This document shows positions 59,063-64,000 of a stretch of 64,000 bases of DNA, one piece after another (within the stretch, counting starts at the first letter, position 1; every line of letters starts with the position of its first letter). The notes under the pieces are model-generated. The model was given only the letters and a program-made list of their open reading frames with translations, did not search any database and was not told where the DNA came from. The DNA is from Nautilus pompilius (Eukaryota > Mollusca > Cephalopoda > Nautilida > Nautilidae), in contig JACATO010000091.1 in assembly GCA_018389105.1 (NCBI GenBank), positions 1,156,743-1,220,742 of the forward strand, read 5' to 3'. Made by a program: the position numbers and the translations under genes.

Positions 59063-61985
59063 ACGCACCTGTGTTTACCTTACTGCTGTTGTTGTTGTTT
59101 TTATTATGTCTATGACAAAGAAGAAATCCAATTGATATAAGCGGCCCAATCAATGGCAGGAAATTCCTGGAGTCTGCAGGACAGATGTCACTGAAGGAAA
59201 CTTTACCAGGACCAGAAACCAAATAAACAGAGTAAATAAGGAAGCAAAAGAATATTGCTAAACAAAATGTTGTGAATAGGGGAGATAATCAGGTAACTTC
59301 TATGAATTCTTAAGACTTTCTTCTCTGATGCATAACAATACCTTGTATATGTTATAAAATTAAGAGGAGATGAGGTTTTCTGTGAAATGTCTGCTCACAT
59401 AAATTAAGGTTTCTTTCTAACCTTTATTACTATTTTTCTCTTTTTAAATTCTATTTCTTTCACTTTCTTGAATCTGAATAGAAATCCAGATAAACTCATC
59501 TTCCTAAAAATTATTGTCTATTTATTTCCAATATAAAGTTATATTTAATTTTGTAAGCCACATAATCTCACCTGGATTTAATCAACAGACATGTTCCTTC
59601 CATACTCTTTTAAACAGAAAGTAGTCACTAAGCAGACACACAATACAGCAGTAAAATCGCATTTAGATTAAGGAGATTTTTATAGAAAAGAGAAATGAAG
59701 CAATGCACATAAACACATCCTCAGTAATGGAGTAAAGTGATCTAAAGATAACTTATCAATAAGAATGATCACCTAATCAAAATGTAATATTAATATGACA
59801 GTTTGTAAATGGAAACTGGAGTAATTAGCATCTACACAGGTGGAAGTTCCAAAAACTGGTAATCACTCACCTGGATGCCAACCCTTTAAAGTCAGTAAAG
59901 TTTAATTTGTGAGAGAATTTCTAAGGTTAACAATAAAGTACAACAACCACAGAGTAAACTGTGTGAATAGTGGTAACAGTGGCACACCGAATACACCAGG
60001 GAGTGGGTGGTTTGTTGTGTACCTGGAGAATCCTGTATGTACTAGGAGCTGTTCAGAGTTACGGCTCTGGTAACTTGTTCTCCAATCTGAGTTTTCTTCA
60101 AACTAAGAAAATTATAGATTACAAATTTCACTGAATCATGGATAACTCACTGACACACACAGTTTAATCTGTTTGTTGCTAAAAGTCAGCAAATTGCTGC
60201 ATCATTTCCACGAGATTTTATTATGCAGTATATTAAAGGTCATCCATTGATGAATGGCACTGTCCCACAATGCATTGCTGATCTTCTAAATAGGCTGAAC
60301 ACCAGCTGAATCAACAAGGTATCAATGATACCTTCATTCAGAGAACTTGGTGAGAGTTCTAAACTTATTTTCTATAAAGATGGGGAAAACAAAAGGAAAG
60401 ACCATAACTTAGACTGAAGGTAGACAACAAAGAGTTTGTTTTAATTCAATAATAAAATGGCCATGTGGTTTACCTGCAGGTGTTCATCTCTAGACTGAAG
60501 TGAACTTGGCTGCTGTTTATTTAGAAATTAATGGTCATTGAGTTTCTTACATTGAGACATTCACAAGTTAATTTAAGTTGTTAGCTTCCCATCAAATAAA
60601 TATTTGATAAAGAAATGTGAATCTATAACTTAAATCTTATATGATGTTTGGAACACTTTTATCTGGAAAGAATTTCTAGGCATAATAAATTTTTAAAAGA
60701 ATTAGAATTCAATATATCTATATACGTTATCATGAGGATCATAGGGGTTCAGTGAAGTGATATCCTAAATTATCAGCTAGATCCCCCAGTTATCCTGACT
60801 TACAACAAATTATAAACAGTCAGTTCACCATTGCATCAGTACCACATTCTACCTGCAGTGACGATTTATTAGTAGAGAGCTCTTCACTTAAGGTGATAAA
60901 ATGTTAAACTAATGTCCACTGTCTCTGGTTCCATACATGGACAGAAATTGGCTCTAGTAGTCACTCATCAAACCAAAAATATCAATGAGAGATTTACAAA
61001 ACTGAATCCAACTGTACTGAAAAAAGTGAGGAAAATATCTCTCCTGATATAATACAAATGACTTTCAAACTTGTACAGTGCATGTAGAATAGTTCTGCGG
61101 AAAGATGCTTTTAAATAAGTAGTAATTTTTTAAAATGTTTTATAAATTGTAACTTTTAAAGCACAAAATAAATCTGTTTGAAGCAAGCAATAGCATCATC
61201 ATCGTCATTGTCTTCATCTACATTTTAATCTTTACCATCAAATATATCTTTGTTGGTATCAAATGTACTTTTATACTCCTCTGATAAGATGTAAACATGG
61301 AACATTAAAACAGGTGATGGAGACATCAAATCAAAATACTTAGTTCACTGGCTGTCTCCGTGGAAACATAAAACAATCAAATACTGCTGTTCGTTTTCAA
61401 GATGATGAAAGAGAACAAAGTAAATATGATTTTCTGCCTGTTTTCTTCAGAATGGAAAGTTGTGTGCCTTTTTCCTATTGTTTATAGAAGTAAGGTTAAT
61501 CGTGAAGCCTACAGACTTTAATGTGGAAGAGAATCATTTACTGAATTGGTAGATTATATAACTAACTTTTAAGTGGGCAACACTTGTGAGTGTTTGCCAT
61601 TCTGTGAGTGACTCTAACAGGAATATTTAGAAGGTTATTCACTTTCTTTGCATTCCCATATTTAGTCAATTTTCTCATCCAGATCTTGGAGAGACGTATC
61701 TGGACATTCTTTACTTCTATACTAGGTACATACCAATAACTCATCTATTGTGATTTGAGGCTGAAAAGTTTGTTGTTTTAAACCAGGTAATAAGTTTTCT
61801 CGTACATCGGTTGAGCATCTCGACAAAACCAGATAATCACAATTGTTATGTTAGCTTCTTGGCATTTGATTTTGACGATCTATTTCCTATCTTGCTGTTT
61901 GGATCAAATGGCATGAGGAAGAAATCTTTTGAAAACCCTGTGTATCTGCCAGGGTTTAGTCCAGATTACTTAAGTCAGAAAATAC
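59063..61985. other. Intergenic, no gene seen
   Basis: Long AT-rich stretch with no coding frame above about 60 codons, no RNA gene and no repeat paired within this window. The 105-codon frame at 61811-62128 runs into direct repeat copy 2 and is not credible. Confidence 0.45.
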
Positions 61986-63599
61986 TTTCTGATCCTTTTA
62001 CAAGTAAGATGAACCAGAAGGAACTGTGTGGTGGCAGTATCATCCTCATATTAGCATCACATAGCAAAGTTTCCCTATCAGTCAACAATAAAGCAGCAGA
62101 AAACAAAATAATTAACTCAAGACAGTAAATGAAATCAAGAAAGACACAGTGAAGGCTGCTAGTTTATCTTCATGATGAAGTCTAGGGTTTTATTGTATAC
62201 ATGTACAGTTTTTTTCATAACAATGTCCAATGTGATTATTAGCCATTTAATACAACTCCATACCCAGACCTTTGTTTCAGTGATAATCCACTGTTTTACT
62301 CCAATCTGAACTTGGTTCAACTAGGTCTTTTTATGTATGTCCATATAATAAACACCTGGCTAAATTAATATGGTGTCCCGACAGTTTTTAGAACTTCTTA
62401 TCCTTAGTACAAGTCTGGTTTCTCATCAGTATAATTTATTTCTGGATGTTTACTAGAAATTATCAGGATTTATTTTACTTTAACCCTCCTCCAATCTTGT
62501 GTTGGTCCCTCTCTAGATAAATACCAGCTTCTCATCAGATAATTTATTTCTGAACTAGAAATATAATTTTATGATTTTCCTCCAATCTTGTGTTGGTCCC
62601 TCTCTAGATAAATAGCAGCTGAGACAAATTAAATGATTTTGTATTGTGCAGTAAATGAAATAGTTCAGCTGTGATTTTGTTTGTTAAAACATATCGATGT
62701 GACGGAGACAGCTTCCTAATAATAAACAGAAATGGTGAAATGACTTTGTTAATCTCCATGGCTTGAGTTCGAGTTTGTTGGTGTGAAGAGAATTAACAGA
62801 CATCTTGGTGACCACGACAAAGTTGAGTTACATTAAAAAGGAGAAAGATTCTACTGATAGAATTCATATTTCATCGCATTTATAATGACTCCTCAGCCTG
62901 TTCTTTTGTGAGGAAGCAAATTCTCTCTCTTCATCTGGTAATTAATCCATCATCAGGTTCAGAAGTTTCCACCAGGATGGTAGGGATGCAATAGTTGTTG
63001 AAAATTAATCAGAGAAAACTGAATGGAATATCTAAAGCAACTGGGAATGGTGGCCGTACAAGAGATGAAATTATCTAATTGTTTTCATCTTTAAGGATCT
63101 GCTTTAATTTGGCTTCATTTTATATTAAAATTGTACACAAGACTTTTATTGGTGTTGCTCTTCTCTAGAGCCGCCTGCTCTCGTCAGCTGAACTATAAAC
63201 AGCTCTGACATAAAGAGATCAGTGACAGTCGACATCGCATGTCAACCGATACTAATTCTGATGTACCTTCTATCGGGAGATGGTCAATGGCTGATTGTTT
63301 GTGTGTTAAATCGTCTGCTTCATTTCCAGACAAAGATGAGGAGAAAGTCAGTAAATAATTAGACAGACTTCGATTAAATGGATAAGGCTGGTTAACAAAA
63401 TGGGTTTATCTGAATGCGTTGGAGCCACAATTAGCTGACTCATACATGCACCTGAAACATGTTATTAGATCTGTCTAATAAAACCATAAGGTTTCCATTT
63501 TATTGTGAATCAAAATATTGTTACATTTACCAATTTTCTGATATGCATCGACATTTTATTGCCTAGAAAGAATGATGCACTCCTGATGTTGACATCTAT
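61986..63599 (+). repeat. Direct repeat, copy 2 (1.6 kb)
   Basis: Matches 48361-49912. It carries a 90-100 base partial internal duplication at 62488-62620 (tcctccaatcttgtgttggt occurs twice) that copy 1 lacks, and a shortened stretch near 63360-63400. The lectin gene lies between the two copies. Confidence 0.95.
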
Positions 63600-63800
63600 T
63601 TTATACAGGTAGACAAGGTTAATAAAATAAGATGGCCATATCTATTGTATGTGGATAGTGTATATAAAAGATAGGTCTATGAAGAATCCATGGTGGTCAC
63701 ATCTATTGTATATAAGTAGGCAGGTAGTGCTGCAGTTTTCTAATGAGAATAGGACAGTAACACTTATTGAATGTAGGTAAGCATGGCTTCTAGAAGTGAG
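63598..63800. repeat. Degenerate minisatellite at the edge of direct repeat copy 2
   Basis: Units of about 70-80 bases begin catctatt(g)tatataa/tatgtgg, followed by aagatggccata, atccatggtggtcac or agcatggc. Three diverged copies are visible, starting exactly where the match to copy 1 ends. Confidence 0.55.
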
Positions 63801-64000
63801 ATGGTGATGCATGCTAGGAAAAGAAAAGGCTACTGTGCCATAAATTAAATAATTCACCTGGAGTTGTTGGATAAAACAAATTAGTAAAAGGAAACTATCT
63901 GCTGAGCTAAGTTCGGTCTCCAGTTAATTTGTTGGTGTAGCAAAAATTGACAATGTTTGTGGGAGACCAGAGCAGCGCTACCTTACATTAATGCAAGGAA

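Noticed and set aside
61811..62128. 105-codon frame
   Set aside because: Runs from unique sequence into direct repeat copy 2, whose other copy has a different upstream sequence; not a gene.

Overview
The window is nuclear DNA of an animal: AT-rich, with a spliced gene, GT-AG introns, polyadenylation signals, microsatellites, SINE-like repeats and decayed transposons of many families. A lophotrochozoan, perhaps a mollusc, fits best (a secreted PAN plus C-type-lectin protein, piggyBac and hAT relics, and a CENP-C with a yeast Mif2-like N-terminus). The species cannot be named from sequence alone. Nothing bacterial or phage-like is present.

About 2.0-35.8 kb, plus strand: one gene for centromere protein C (CENP-C/Mif2). 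Sixteen exons join with matching phases at every junction and give 1116 residues: an N-terminal Mif2-like block, a long disordered charged middle, the CENP-C nucleosome-binding motif at 25.8 kb, and a C-terminal cupin dimerisation domain split over four exons ending at 35533. The larger introns carry foreign DNA: a deleted piggyBac copy (intron 1), an unclassified transposon with a heat-shock-element promoter (intron 2), a deleted long-inverted-repeat element (intron 4), a fuller piggyBac copy (intron 7), a hAT relic (intron 8), a Tc1/mariner-like MITE (intron 10), and an antisense non-LTR retrotransposon with SINE-like repeats (intron 14).

35.8-54.9 kb: no intact host gene seen. It holds a 4.2 kb long-inverted-repeat DNA transposon encoding a broken transposase (parent of the intron-4 copy), a histone H3-like pseudogene, a ZBED/Buster-like hAT relic, a pair of roughly 1 kb inverted repeats, and the first copy of a 1.55-1.6 kb direct repeat.

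54.9-59.1 kb, plus strand: a three-exon gene for a 235-residue secreted PAN/apple plus C-type-lectin protein. Its first intron carries a second, inverted relic of the intron-2 transposon. 59-62 kb looks non-coding. 62-63.6 kb is the second copy of the direct repeat, so the lectin gene lies between two direct repeats.

Coordinates of splice sites come from reading consensus sites and phases by eye. Transposon relics are described as broken; no restored proteins are given.
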